From assembly GCA_023442485.1 (NCBI GenBank), contig JAEZZG010000039.1, positions 1 to 57,171 on the forward strand: DNA of 57,171 nucleotides. The letters run 5' to 3'. A program made the translations under genes and the position numbers. This stretch comes from Actinomycetes bacterium (GTDB lineage Bacteria; Actinomycetota; Actinomycetes; Propionibacteriales; Propionibacteriaceae). This document shows positions 34,128 to 42,850 of the stretch, in pieces. Below the pieces are notes generated by a model. It did not search any database, had not been told where the DNA came from, and saw only the letters and a program-made list of their open reading frames with translations. Position 1 is the first letter of the stretch; every line of letters begins with the position of its first letter.

Positions 34128-35645
34128 ATGTCCGCAACAGAAGTTGTCATTGGTGTTGATATTGGTTTGACTGGCATGAAAGCGATTGCTTTTGATCTGG
34201 CGGGTAAAGCGCTCTTTGAATCCCGCGAGGTTTCTCCGCAAACCATGCCTAAGCCCCACTGGGTTGAGCGTGACGGTCGCGAGTTCTGGTCCCGCACCAG
34301 CGAGATGTTGCGTAGGCTCACTGACCAAATCAGGGCCGCCGGAAACATCAAGATTCTCTCCATTGGTGTCGACGCCCACGGTGATGGCATTTGGCTAGTT
34401 GACGAAAATGGCGATGCGGTTCGTCCAGGCATCCTCTCCCTTGACTCGCGCGGCATCAAGCTCGCTGCCGAAATGAATGCCCGGTCTCAAGACGATTTGC
34501 TGCGCGTCACTGGGCAGAATGTCGGCCCGGCCTCCCCAGGTCTGCTGCTTCGCTGGTTGAAAGAGAACGAGCCCGAAGCCTTGGACAAGGCCGCTTCCTT
34601 CGTGATGGCTTCCGACTTCATTCGAGGGATGCTCACCGGCACCACCGGCACTGACATCACTGGTGCCTCACAGGCCTTCACCGATGTTCACACTCAGGAA
34701 TACTCTGACGAAGCCTTCGAGATTTATGGCTTGACTGAACTAAAGGCGAAGGCCCCGTCAATCAGTGACTCCACCGATGTTGTCGGCCAGGTCACGACTT
34801 TTGTGGCTCGGGCGACGGGTCTGCCGGAGGGACTTCCGGTCATTGCTGGTATGCATGACGTGGACGCAGGCGCTATCGGTGCTGGCGCGACTCGTCCGGG
34901 CCAGCTCGCCGTCATGGCTGGCACCTGGTCGATCAACGAAGTCATCTCGGATCACGCCAAGCTCGATCCGCACTGGTACTGCCGTGCCTTCGTCAACAAG
35001 GGCGAATGGATGAACATGTCGATTTCTCCGGCAGGTTCGTCGAATCTGGAATGGTTTGCCAACACCTTGTGCTCGATCGACATGGATGTGTTGCGTCGTT
35101 CTGGTAAGTCGCCTTACTCCTTCGTCGACCATGAGGTTCGTGAGGTTGGAATCTCCCCCGATTATGTGACTTTCCTGCCTTATCTCTACGGAAACCCGAT
35201 GGGTATCGACGCCTCGGGCACTTTCTCCGGTATTCGCGCCTGGCACACCCGAGGCCACCTGTTGCGGGGCATCTACGAGGGTCTTGCCTTCAACCACCGC
35301 CACCACTGTGATCCGCTGATTGATGCCTTCGACGTTGATGACATTCGCGTCGCTGGCGGTGTCGCTCAGTCTGATGAGTGGCCACAGATCTTCGCAGATA
35401 CCCTTGGCCGTCCGATCTCGATCCCGATCGGTGGAGAGGGAGGTCTGCTCGGTATCGCCATGGCGGCGGCGGTTGGCGCCGGTGCCTTCGATAAGCTCTC
35501 CGACGCTTTCGACGGCATGGGGACGCAGGTGCGCACGGTCGAACCGACTAAAGAAGGCACCGAGCTGATGCAGTCCCGTTATGAGCGCTATCACGAACTG
35601 ATCACCCAGACTCGTCCCTGGTGGGATAACGCACCTCACGCATAG
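34128..35645 (+). CDS. FGGY-family carbohydrate kinase (L-xylulokinase/erythritol kinase-like)
   Basis: The protein has 505 residues. The ATP-binding N-terminal loop GVDIGLTGMKAIAFD, SIGVDAHGDGIWL, ILSLDSRG and LLLRWLKENEPEALD resemble LyxK and EryA kinases. The C-terminal domain has GMHDVDAGAIGAG, MAGTWSINEV, SPAGSSNLEWFA and the ATP site VAGGVAQSDEWPQIFADTLG. Compared with the kinase at 24382 it is a different subgroup. The ATG at 34128 has AAAGGA upstream. The gene converges with a TIM-barrel isomerase gene and shares a terminator with it. A kinase plus an isomerase is the pairing of L-xylulose or tetritol pathways, which I infer but cannot prove. Confidence 0.9.
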   Translation: MSATEVVIGVDIGLTGMKAIAFDLAGKALFESREVSPQTMPKPHWVERDGREFWSRTSEMLRRLTDQIRAAGNIKILSIGVDAHGDGIWLVDENGDAVRPGILSLDSRGIKLAAEMNARSQDDLLRVTGQNVGPASPGLLLRWLKENEPEALDKAASFVMASDFIRGMLTGTTGTDITGASQAFTDVHTQEYSDEAFEIYGLTELKAKAPSISDSTDVVGQVTTFVARATGLPEGLPVIAGMHDVDAGAIGAGATRPGQLAVMAGTWSINEVISDHAKLDPHWYCRAFVNKGEWMNMSISPAGSSNLEWFANTLCSIDMDVLRRSGKSPYSFVDHEVREVGISPDYVTFLPYLYGNPMGIDASGTFSGIRAWHTRGHLLRGIYEGLAFNHRHHCDPLIDAFDVDDIRVAGGVAQSDEWPQIFADTLGRPISIPIGGEGGLLGIAMAAAVGAGAFDKLSDAFDGMGTQVRTVEPTKEGTELMQSRYERYHELITQTRPWWDNAPHA

Positions 35646-35675
35646 GCAGCCAGCAACGAAGTCTAGCGATAGCCG

Positions 35676-35708
35676 TTAGGGGCGGGGAGTCGATCTTCCC
35701 GCCCCTAA
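35676..35708. terminator. Bidirectional terminator between kinase and isomerase
   Basis: TTAGGGGCGGGGAG pairs with CTTCCCGCCCCTAA (one G-T pair) around five bases. It serves both converging genes. Confidence 0.85.
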
Positions 35709-35719
35709 TTGGTGGTGTG

Positions 35720-36547
35720 CTATCGACGTGCCAGAGCCTCGCGCAGGAACGCGACAGATTTCTGACAAGCCGTAGCGGAATCAGGGAGGGGCTGGCATTC
35801 AACGCCATAGATTCCGGCGTAGCCGATCTCGTCCAAAGCGTCGAGGATCGGGACGAAATCAATATGCCCAGCGCCGGGATACCACCGGTTTGAGTCAGCG
35901 AACTGGATATACCCGAGCTTGTCACCGCAGATTCGCACGCTCTCGGCTAGGTCCACCTCGTCGATATTCATGTGGAAGGTATCGAGCTGGACATAGGTGG
36001 CGTTGAGGTCATACTCATGGATGAAGTCGAGGGTCTGCTGGGCCGTATTCATCGCGTTGATCTCGTAATAGTTGATACATTCCAGATGCATCTTCACGCC
36101 CATCTCTCTGGCGTAGTTATCGGCGTCTTTGAGGGTGTCTGCCATGCGTTCGGCGTAGTCAGCGTAGGTTTCATTGGTCTGCTGCTGCCCCTTAGCTGTG
36201 CCGAGAAGAAGGTCAGTGTCCAGAGCCTTGGCGATATCGACATAGGCTTTCAGCGCGTCGGTGCAGGCTCTACGACCCGATCGGTCGAGTGCGGTGAGGC
36301 AGTGGCCTCCCTCTTTGAACATTCGTCCGGTGGAGATGCCCGCAATAACTAGCCCGGCGTCACTGAATTGCTTCTTGAATACATCCCAGTCTTCATCGTC
36401 TGTTTCACGAAGACGAATCTCCAGCGCGTCAGCACCAGCGGCAACGGCACCTGCGATGACTTCTTCCCAGCCGCCAGTGAGCAGAATCGGCGGCCGGTTC
36501 AACATATTGTTAGTGACGGGGGAGGAGGACAGCGAAATCGTCGTCAT
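35720..36547 (-). CDS. Sugar-phosphate isomerase/epimerase, AP-endonuclease-2-like TIM barrel
   Basis: The 275-residue protein has the xylose-isomerase-like TIM barrel of the UlaE/EryC/Hyi group. Metal-binding and catalytic residues are visible in HLECINYYE, YVQLDTFHMN, IQFADSNRWYPGAGHID and YGVECQPLP. It may interconvert pentulose or tetrulose phosphates, such as L-ribulose 5-phosphate epimerisation. It lacks the trinuclear-zinc set of the endonuclease IV in this window. The ATG at 36547 is preferred to a GTG at 36562, since only five residues differ. It converges with the second kinase and lies downstream of cysE on the same strand, with 98 bases between. Confidence 0.85.
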   Translation of the reverse strand: MTTISLSSSPVTNNMLNRPPILLTGGWEEVIAGAVAAGADALEIRLRETDDEDWDVFKKQFSDAGLVIAGISTGRMFKEGGHCLTALDRSGRRACTDALKAYVDIAKALDTDLLLGTAKGQQQTNETYADYAERMADTLKDADNYAREMGVKMHLECINYYEINAMNTAQQTLDFIHEYDLNATYVQLDTFHMNIDEVDLAESVRICGDKLGYIQFADSNRWYPGAGHIDFVPILDALDEIGYAGIYGVECQPLPDSATACQKSVAFLREALARR

Positions 36548-36645
36548 TATTCGGTCTTTCACCTAGACAGGGCCTACTTGCCTAATCTATCGAGGATTAC
36601 CGGACAGTGACGTTATTTCGGGTAAGCATCCCTAGTGGTGAGGTT

Positions 36646-37467
36646 CTAGGTATTGTGTGCTGCCCGGCATGGCACTGCCTGATCCATGCCGAGTGCCGGG
36701 AACTCGATGCCAGGGGTGCCGATCGGCTTGGCGGGGACACCGGCTACGGAGGTATGCGGAGGAACGTCGCTGAGCACGACCGATCCGGCTCCGATTTGTG
36801 AACCGTCGCAGACGCGGATATTGCCGAGTACCTTGGCACCCGCTCCGATCATGACACCTCGCCCAATCTTCGGGTGGCGGTCGCCTGTTTCCTTCCCCGA
36901 GCCTCCTAAAGTCACTGCGTGGAGAAGGGAAACATCGTCGTCAATGACGGTGGTTTCGCCGATGACGATCCCCGACGCGTGGTCCATCATGATGCCTCGC
37001 CCGATGATGGCGCCTGGGTGGATATCGACGGTGAAGACCTCCGAAATCCGTGATTGAAGATGAAGAGCGAGGTACTCGCGCCCCGTCACCCAAAAATGGT
37101 GGGCCACTCGATAGCTCTGCAAAGCCTTGAACCCTTTGAAGTAGAGGAGCGGGAGGGAATAGGCAAAACAGGCGGGGTCGCGGTTGAAGACGGCCTGGAG
37201 GTCCGCCAGCACCGACGGAATGATGTTGTCGTCTTTGGTGAAGGCTTCGAGGATCAGTGCACGCAAGGTGAGCGCGGGCATAGTAGGAGAGTCCAAGTTT
37301 GACGCCAGAATGTAACTCAGCGAGCCTTCTATTCCTGAATGGGCGAGAACCGTTGTGAATAAGAAACTAGCCAGTGCCGGCTCGCAGTCAATCTGCGCGC
37401 AAACTTCGTCGCAAACTTGTGCCCAAATCTGGGAGTTATCAACGGCCGGGGAGGAGAAATGGTTCAT
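36646..37467 (-). CDS. cysE: Serine O-acetyltransferase, long enterobacterial-type form
   Basis: The 273-residue enzyme transfers acetyl from acetyl-CoA to serine, the first step of cysteine synthesis. An N-terminal helical SATase domain of about 140 residues is followed by the left-handed beta helix with DIHPGAIIGRGIMMDHASG, IGETTVIDDDVSLLHAVTLGG and GAGAKVLGN. The length matches E. coli CysE and is longer than the short form usual in actinobacteria. No cysK or other sulfur gene is adjacent. It lies upstream of the isomerase on the same strand; no ribosome site was examined in detail. Confidence 0.93.
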   Translation of the reverse strand: MNHFSSPAVDNSQIWAQVCDEVCAQIDCEPALASFLFTTVLAHSGIEGSLSYILASNLDSPTMPALTLRALILEAFTKDDNIIPSVLADLQAVFNRDPACFAYSLPLLYFKGFKALQSYRVAHHFWVTGREYLALHLQSRISEVFTVDIHPGAIIGRGIMMDHASGIVIGETTVIDDDVSLLHAVTLGGSGKETGDRHPKIGRGVMIGAGAKVLGNIRVCDGSQIGAGSVVLSDVPPHTSVAGVPAKPIGTPGIEFPALGMDQAVPCRAAHNT

Positions 37468-37812
37468 CGGTACCTGCCTAGAGAGTGCCGGGATTCGTCG
37501 GGGACTCGTAGTGGGAGGAAAACGCAGTCATTCTAGCCGCCAGAAGACAGCTTTTGAGGGTGATCCGTTGTCACTATCTTGTCTTCACGGCAGAAGGGTT
37601 GATGCGAATTCAGAGAAGGGGTCAGAGTTTGGTGCAGTCAGAGAGGATGCCGAGCCATTCTCGGGCCATGGATGAAGGAGTTTGGTGGTCCGGATTCTTA
37701 GTAAATCTTTAGGTTCAGTCCCTGAGGGGTTTTGTTAGGGTGGTTGAAGAAGCTCGTGTTGTGCAGCGGATACGTCCGTGTTGCCTGGGATAAGACCCCT
37801 CGAGGAGGAGCC
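37468..37812. other. Divergent intergenic region, no supported gene
   Basis: The 345 bases separate cysE (leftward) and the secreted protein (rightward). A TTGAAG at 37744-37749 with CGGATA 17 bases after it could drive the rightward gene. I see no coding frame with family features here and no strong operator. Confidence 0.3.
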
Positions 37813-38373
37813 ATGAAGATCAAGCACGCTCTTGGCATTGGGCTAGCTGGTTGTCTAGCCCTGGCAACATTGCCTGCCTTCGGTCTAGGAGGCACCAAGG
37901 AGGTCGCCCCCGCAGAGGCGGGCATCACAGCACCGGCAGATGTGACGCCGACGATTGACCCTAGATCGGGCGGTGTCACTGACTGGGTACCCCCAGAATC
38001 AGAATTCCACGAACCAGTCGACCTTGATAAGAAGATCGCTCAGGCCAAAGAAGCCGGCATCGAGTTCATCATCCACGAAGACGCCAAATTCAGCCGAATC
38101 GAGATTAGTGACGCAATTACCAAACTGCTTCAATCCAACCTGGTCGATGAATTTGGGATCACGAGTGCAGGAGTACGACACGACGGCTCTGGGATCAACC
38201 TGACTTTCAAGGCAGCAGCACCTAAGCCCTTCCCCGTCGACAAGTTCCGCCATGCCGCCGGGATTCCCTGTGACTTCGAGTACGAAGAGAACGGTGGAGA
38301 AATCGTTGAACTCGTGGGCAAACACACCGACGCAGCACCCTACTCTGGCGGGGCCAGGATCAACTTCAGCTAG
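37813..38373 (+). CDS. Secreted protein resembling the pre-pro region of an S1-type protease, stopped before the catalytic domain
   Basis: The 186-residue product begins with a signal peptide (about residues 1-26). The ATG at 37813 follows a GAGGAGGAG site. The body has KRAGIEF-like helical and strand segments, AGIPCDF, and ends HTDAAPYSGGARINFS. Actinobacterial secreted chymotrypsin-like proteases have exactly this pattern: a pro-region, then D..PY.GG..I, then C.SGF.V of the mature enzyme. A TAG stop follows. Reading on in the same frame after the stop gives HRSGFPV about ten codons later, as if a catalytic domain had once followed. This is therefore either a truncated protease gene or a stand-alone inhibitor-like protein. 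Confidence 0.6.
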   Translation: MKIKHALGIGLAGCLALATLPAFGLGGTKEVAPAEAGITAPADVTPTIDPRSGGVTDWVPPESEFHEPVDLDKKIAQAKEAGIEFIIHEDAKFSRIEISDAITKLLQSNLVDEFGITSAGVRHDGSGINLTFKAAAPKPFPVDKFRHAAGIPCDFEYEENGGEIVELVGKHTDAAPYSGGARINFS

Positions 38374-38562
38374 GACTACATTTCTGCAGAGCCGCACAGA
38401 AGCGGTTTCCCAGTCCCCAAGGCGGGGGTGGCCAATGGTCGCCCCCGCTCAGCATGTTCATCCTCACCGTGGCCGTGGAGTACTGGACCGCCCCGACGCA
38501 CCTACGAGGTGTTGAGCGCTGTGATCTGCGTATCCGCCGATATCCACACCATAATCCCCAAT

Positions 38563-38574
38563 GTGTAATTACAC
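38563..38574. repeat. 12-bp perfect palindrome GTGTAATTACAC
   Basis: The motif is fully self-complementary and lies in the gene-poor region. It would suit a dimeric regulator, but no gene is closely placed for it to control. Confidence 0.35.
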
Positions 38575-38594
38575 CGATGTAGTTTTCCACCCCT

Positions 38595-38987
38595 GTGGAA
38601 AACGTTGTGGGAAAGTCTGGGGCTACCTCGTCGCACAGGCCATCCCAGCGCGCACCTCATCACGGCTCACTTGCTGCAGAGGTCAATCGCGGGGAGGCCG
38701 TACCGGTTGCGTCTCCAACTCCGAGACAAAACCAGGCCCTACTCAACACCCGTACCGGACGCTCTCTGCAATCGGAGATCGCCAAGCGAATCTTCATGTA
38801 TTGGCGCACACTTCTGGGAATCGAACTAGTTGAGGGAATGCCACGGCGAGGACACGCCGAGTTCCTGATCGGTGGTGCCCTAGCTATGTGGGCGTGGCGC
38901 GCTCGTCAATCTCCCCCGATACCGGTTCAGCAGCTATCTACTCCCGATTTTCTCGGCACTGTGCAAAACATTCTGCGTAGCCTCTGA
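38595..38987 (+). CDS. Doubtful open frame in the gene-poor region
   Basis: A frame of 130 codons opens with GTG at 38595 and has no ribosome site. The composition is rich in arginine, serine and proline at first. A more natural-looking stretch RIFMYWRTLLGIELVEG lies near the middle. I recognise no family. It may be a remnant of a lost gene or chance. Confidence 0.2.
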   Translation: MENVVGKSGATSSHRPSQRAPHHGSLAAEVNRGEAVPVASPTPRQNQALLNTRTGRSLQSEIAKRIFMYWRTLLGIELVEGMPRRGHAEFLIGGALAMWAWRARQSPPIPVQQLSTPDFLGTVQNILRSL

Positions 38988-39091
38988 CGTCGAGGAGCCC
39001 AGTCTCACCGCAATCCCTAGCACTTAAATATCGTGATGCCAAGACGCCTTACAAGAGACACAGACACTCATACCTCGAGAAGACGGCAGAG

Positions 39092-40669
39092 TCAGAAAGT
39101 CAGCTCCCACTCCTCAGCCTCAAACTCCTCAACATCGGGCAAAGTCATGATGAATAATCCACCGCCACTTGATGAACGTCCAGCCTCAATCGTGCCTTGA
39201 TGGGCGGCTACAGTATGGGCCACAATCGATAGCCCAAGTCCCGTGCCTGGGGTATTGCGGGTCCGGTCCGAACGGAAGAACCGCTCGAAGATATGGGGGA
39301 GGTCCTCATCGGCGATCCCCGGCCCCTCGTCCGCAACCGACAACTGATGATCATGGAGCTTGACGGTGATTGTGCCCGTGCGAGGGGAGAACTTCACCGC
39401 ATTATCCAGCAGATTCGTCACCGCTCGCTCCAACGAATCCGACTCGCCCATGATCGGGGTCGGCTCCAATTCGATGACGAAAGTTAGTTCCGGACCGCGC
39501 CTGCGAGCCCGCTGCAAGGAGGCCTCGACAACATCCTGGAAATCAATCCGAGACGGCTTGAACACCGTCTGCTCGTCGCGTGAGAGCTGCACCAGGTCAG
39601 ACACCAAACTGGAGAATTCGCCGAGCTGGGCAGCAACGTCTTTGAGAATCTCATCCCTGACGCCATGTGGGAGCATGTGCGAAGAGGCGTCGGCAATCAG
39701 TAACTCCACGTTGGTGCGCATCGACGTCAACGGGGTGCGCAACTCGTGCCCGGCGTCAGCGATCAGCCGCTTTTGACGTTCTCGAGACGTAGACAACGAC
39801 TCCATCATCGTGTTGAAAGACGCAGCCAAGGTGCCAATCTCATCTGAGGACGTCACCGGAACCGGGGCTAACTTGTCCGTCTCCGAGACGTACTGGACTG
39901 CCTCGGTGAGCTGTCGCAAAGGCCGCGCTGCCCGGCGCCATGCCGCCCACATTAGTGCCGTTGATAGGGCTAGCCCAAAGAAACCAATCGCGAGCAAGAC
40001 TTGATTCAAGATGGTCAAGGTGAGGTCGGTGCTAACGAGCGGGCGGGCAAGGATTAGCGCGTAGCGATCACCGTCGAGTTTCACCGGAACCGAAACCACC
40101 CTGTAGCGGACCCCGTTGGAGGCGTAGGCGACCCTCGCCGAAGACCCAACCCCGGTGCGGGCAACGGCAAGCTCGGCAACGTCTGGACTGATCGAGATCG
40201 TCTCCCCGGGGACTTTGACGATCTGCCCGTCAGCCCGTTCCAAGATCAGCAAAGTCGAGGCGGCACGCAAAGCCGAGGTGTTGAAACCCGACATATTCTC
40301 CAGGTCAGATCCGACGGAGTCAGCGAGGAAGACCCCGAGCCGGGTCAGTTCCTGGTCAACCCGATTGATCAGTGACGCCCGGGTAACGACATAAGCGGCC
40401 AAGGCCACCATGAGGACCGCAAACCCGACGGCGAGTGAGGTCAACATCACGACTCGGCGAGAAAGGGAGGCGTTGAAGAAAGAGAATTTGGAGGAGGGCA
40501 CCCCGGTGATGATCTGATGGGTGTCGGTGGCCGAAGCGCTGGCAAGAAAGGCCGCGTCGCCGTCGGAAGTGTCGGAACCATCGAGGCCTGCCACAGAGGT
40601 TAGAGCTGTTGGCTTAGGGGCTAAAGCATCTGCCTGCGTAGCCTCGTCCGGGATGAAATCCTTCGACAT
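39092..40669 (-). CDS. MprB-like sensor histidine kinase
   Basis: This 525-residue kinase has a long cytoplasmic N-terminus (about 70 residues), a membrane helix near 73-93, an extracytoplasmic sensor region, a second helix near 228-248, HAMP, and an H-box with DAGHELRTPLTS. The ATPase domain has LLDNAVKFSPRTG, VADEGPGIADEDL and GTGLGLSIV. It matches the MprB/TcrY type, which answers envelope stress in mycobacteria. Its start overlaps the stop of the regulator by one base, so both are made from one transcript. The trigger here is not shown. Confidence 0.93.
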   Translation of the reverse strand: MSKDFIPDEATQADALAPKPTALTSVAGLDGSDTSDGDAAFLASASATDTHQIITGVPSSKFSFFNASLSRRVVMLTSLAVGFAVLMVALAAYVVTRASLINRVDQELTRLGVFLADSVGSDLENMSGFNTSALRAASTLLILERADGQIVKVPGETISISPDVAELAVARTGVGSSARVAYASNGVRYRVVSVPVKLDGDRYALILARPLVSTDLTLTILNQVLLAIGFFGLALSTALMWAAWRRAARPLRQLTEAVQYVSETDKLAPVPVTSSDEIGTLAASFNTMMESLSTSRERQKRLIADAGHELRTPLTSMRTNVELLIADASSHMLPHGVRDEILKDVAAQLGEFSSLVSDLVQLSRDEQTVFKPSRIDFQDVVEASLQRARRRGPELTFVIELEPTPIMGESDSLERAVTNLLDNAVKFSPRTGTITVKLHDHQLSVADEGPGIADEDLPHIFERFFRSDRTRNTPGTGLGLSIVAHTVAAHQGTIEAGRSSSGGGLFIMTLPDVEEFEAEEWELTF

Positions 40670-41364
40670 CAGGGGGCAGTCTCGCGCAGGACGTAACCAA
40701 CCCCGCGGACGGTGTGAATCAGTCGAGACATACCGTACTGCTCAGTCTTTCTCCGCAGGTACCCGATGTAGACCTCTAGCGAGTTCGCCGTCGTCGGGAA
40801 ATCAAACCCCCACACCTCGTGCAGGAGCCATTCGCGCTCTAGAACCTTGCGTGGGTATTGCATGAAGGTATGCATCAGTGCGAACTCAGTGCGGGTCAAC
40901 GGGATTCTTGCCCCGTTGCGGATCACCTCGCGAGTTTGTGGGTCAAGGGCCATGTCTTCAAAGATCAGGATTTCATGGTCCCCGGACCCATTCACTGAGC
41001 GGGAGCGTCGGGTCAAGGCGCGCAGCCTAGCCAGAAGTTCATCAAAAGCGAAGGGTTTGACCATGTAGTCGTCAGCCCCAGCGTCGAGCCCATCAACCCG
41101 ATCGTTGACGGCGTCCAGAGCGGTAAGGATCAGGATCGGAATGTCATTGCCCGCGCGCCGCAGCGAACGAGTCGCCGCCAGGCCGTCCAGGTTCGGCATC
41201 ATGACGTCCATGATGATGGCCTCGAACTGGTCCGATGACATAATCGCGAGTGCGTCGATCCCGTCAACGGCAGTAACCACCTCGTAACCGCTATATTGCA
41301 GCGAGCGAGCAAGTGAGTCTCGCACCGCCTGGTCATCATCAACTACGAGGATCCGCATAGACAT
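40669..41364 (-). CDS. MprA-like response regulator
   Basis: The 231-residue protein has a receiver with the acidic pocket VVDDDQ, the phosphorylated D53 in IIMDVMMPN, a threonine in LTALDA and the lysine in VKPFAF. A winged-helix domain ending RLIHTVRGVGYVLRE follows. It is very like MprA/TcrX of mycobacteria and pairs with the kinase that overlaps its stop codon by one base. It probably regulates envelope or stress genes; its target sites are unknown. No target operator was located in this window. Confidence 0.94.
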   Translation of the reverse strand: MSMRILVVDDDQAVRDSLARSLQYSGYEVVTAVDGIDALAIMSSDQFEAIIMDVMMPNLDGLAATRSLRRAGNDIPILILTALDAVNDRVDGLDAGADDYMVKPFAFDELLARLRALTRRSRSVNGSGDHEILIFEDMALDPQTREVIRNGARIPLTRTEFALMHTFMQYPRKVLEREWLLHEVWGFDFPTTANSLEVYIGYLRRKTEQYGMSRLIHTVRGVGYVLRETAP

Positions 41365-41450
41365 AGAATCTCACATCAACTGTGAAAACACACCCATCGG
41401 ACTCACGTCGAGCTAAATCGACACGAACCATCCCGGGAATAACCTCGCCA

Positions 41451-42284
41451 CTAGTGACGTCTCCGACGGGCCCTGGTAAAAGGTTTGGTTGTTGAGCCAT
41501 CCTCACGTCGGACAATCCATACCCCGTCGACCTGGCTGAACCAGTGAGTGCGGCCCTCACCGAGAACGTAGTTGCGGCCAGTGACGTGATCAACTACCAG
41601 GCATGTCGCCTCGTCAATGGCGACTGACGAGGCGATCTCGTCGTGGTCAAGTACCGCCATTGCCACCCCGAGGTTGGACCAGGCGTCGGTATGGGTTTCG
41701 ATGGTGGTTCCGATCAACCCGAGACCGTCGCGGATAGTGATCTCCTCGAGGCCGTCGCTGGCTGCTTCGGGGCAAACTTGGTGCCCGGTGCCGTCCTTCC
41801 AACCTCCGCACAAAGCATGTTTGCTGACGACGTGGGCCCCGGCAGAGAAGCCCAGGTAGGGCACGCCAGAGGCAACCGCCTGGCTGATCTGGACACGATA
41901 TGTGCTCAAGTGATCGAGGTAGTCAGGGACGAATCCGCCACAGACGATGATGCCCGCGCAGGTGGCGAAGGGGTCGTCCCTAGAGGTTGTGGAGACATCT
42001 TCGGCGCAGGTCGGCGCGTCTTCAGTGGTGGTGTCGGTGCCGGCAGTTTCAATGAGAGTCTCACCTAACACGATTGCCTCAGTTTGCACTTCCGGCCAAC
42101 GCTCACAGACGAGGCTGCGGTAATCAGTCAACCATTCAGGCTTTCCTCCAGGCGCCATCACGATAGCGATCCGGCAACGCTGCCCCCGCGTCTTGGTGTG
42201 CACCTGCTGGGCTTCTGCGACGAAACGGTCATAGGCCGCGCCAAGCTCAGGCGCGTATCCACCGCCGACCAGGAAAAGACTCAT
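41451..42284 (-). CDS. Peptidase S51-family protein (cyanophycinase/dipeptidase E-like)
   Basis: The 277-residue protein has the class-I amidotransferase-like fold of family S51. The nucleophile serine lies in GFSAGAHVVSKHA, the segment IIVCGGFVPDYLDHL precedes it, and ETHTDAWSN carries a histidine of the type used in the family. Family members cut aspartyl dipeptides or cyanophycin. A low-complexity T/D-rich insert is found near residues 80-105. It starts 86 bases from MprA and is transcribed in the same direction upstream of nothing obvious, so its role is unknown. Confidence 0.85.
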   Translation of the reverse strand: MSLFLVGGGYAPELGAAYDRFVAEAQQVHTKTRGQRCRIAIVMAPGGKPEWLTDYRSLVCERWPEVQTEAIVLGETLIETAGTDTTTEDAPTCAEDVSTTSRDDPFATCAGIIVCGGFVPDYLDHLSTYRVQISQAVASGVPYLGFSAGAHVVSKHALCGGWKDGTGHQVCPEAASDGLEEITIRDGLGLIGTTIETHTDAWSNLGVAMAVLDHDEIASSVAIDEATCLVVDHVTGRNYVLGEGRTHWFSQVDGVWIVRREDGSTTKPFTRARRRRH

Positions 42285-42376
42285 GGACTTAACCCTATCG
42301 CACCGGGTTGAGGACGGGTCTGCACGGGACGTTCATGACGTGGTTCGCGGCGCCTTCTCTGCGTTCATCGACTTCG

Positions 42377-42850
42377 TCACCGTCTTGGACGGAATTCGTT
42401 GACGATCTCAGGCATGGCGGCCTCGATAGCTTCGAGGGTGATGACGAATTCTCGCTCGCCGCCGTACCACGGATCATCGACACTCGACCCGGCTGCGGCA
42501 CCAGGGATGAAATCCGTAATCAGGCGCAGATTCGTCGCGTCCGGAGCTATCCGCAGCATGGAGCGAATGTGGTAGGGCTCGAATGCCAAGACGAGGTCGG
42601 CGCGATCAATCTCTGCCCGACTCACCTGGTGGGCGCGGTGACCCGCGAAGCTGTATCCGCGCTTCTTCATCAGTCGTTGGGCGCGGAAATCCATCGGTTT
42701 GCCGTGCTCTTCGTCGGAGACACCCGCAGACCAAATCTCTGCGTCGATGCAGGCGTCGGCAAAGGCTGCGATTGCAACCCGCTCGGCCATGGCGGACCGG
42801 CAGATATTGCCGTGGCAGACGAATAACACTCGGGCAGGCTGTTCAGTCAT
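42377..42850 (-). CDS. Low-molecular-weight protein-tyrosine phosphatase
   Basis: The 157-residue enzyme has the CX5R loop VCHGNICRS with C12 and R18 at the N-terminus, and the general-acid loop SVDDPWYGG near the C-terminus. It removes phosphate from tyrosine, and in some bacteria from arginine or arsenate-like substrates. The ATG at 42850 matches the family start; GTG or ATG codons up to 42937 would add unconserved residues. It lies just upstream of the ornithine carbamoyltransferase gene on the opposite strand. The partner kinase is not in the window. Confidence 0.94.
   Translation of the reverse strand: MTEQPARVLFVCHGNICRSAMAERVAIAAFADACIDAEIWSAGVSDEEHGKPMDFRAQRLMKKRGYSFAGHRAHQVSRAEIDRADLVLAFEPYHIRSMLRIAPDATNLRLITDFIPGAAAGSSVDDPWYGGEREFVITLEAIEAAMPEIVNEFRPRR

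Larger units (their letters stand above)
38374..39091. other. Gene-poor region with remnants, palindromes and DnaA-box-like motifs
   Basis: About 700 bases lie between the secreted protein and the sensor kinase. In frame with the upstream gene, HRSGFPV at about 38401-38421 looks like a protease remnant. A perfect 12-bp palindrome GTGTAATTACAC lies at 38563-38574. GTTTTCCAC and its inverted copy flank four bases at 38582-38603. ATATCCACA is at 38540-38548. Only a poorly supported frame crosses the second half. There is no tRNA or mobile-element signature visible. Confidence 0.4.

Noticed and set aside
34758..35639. A 293-codon open frame on the - strand inside the second FGGY kinase
   Set aside because: It lies fully antisense to a kinase with intact motifs and shows no domain or ribosome site.
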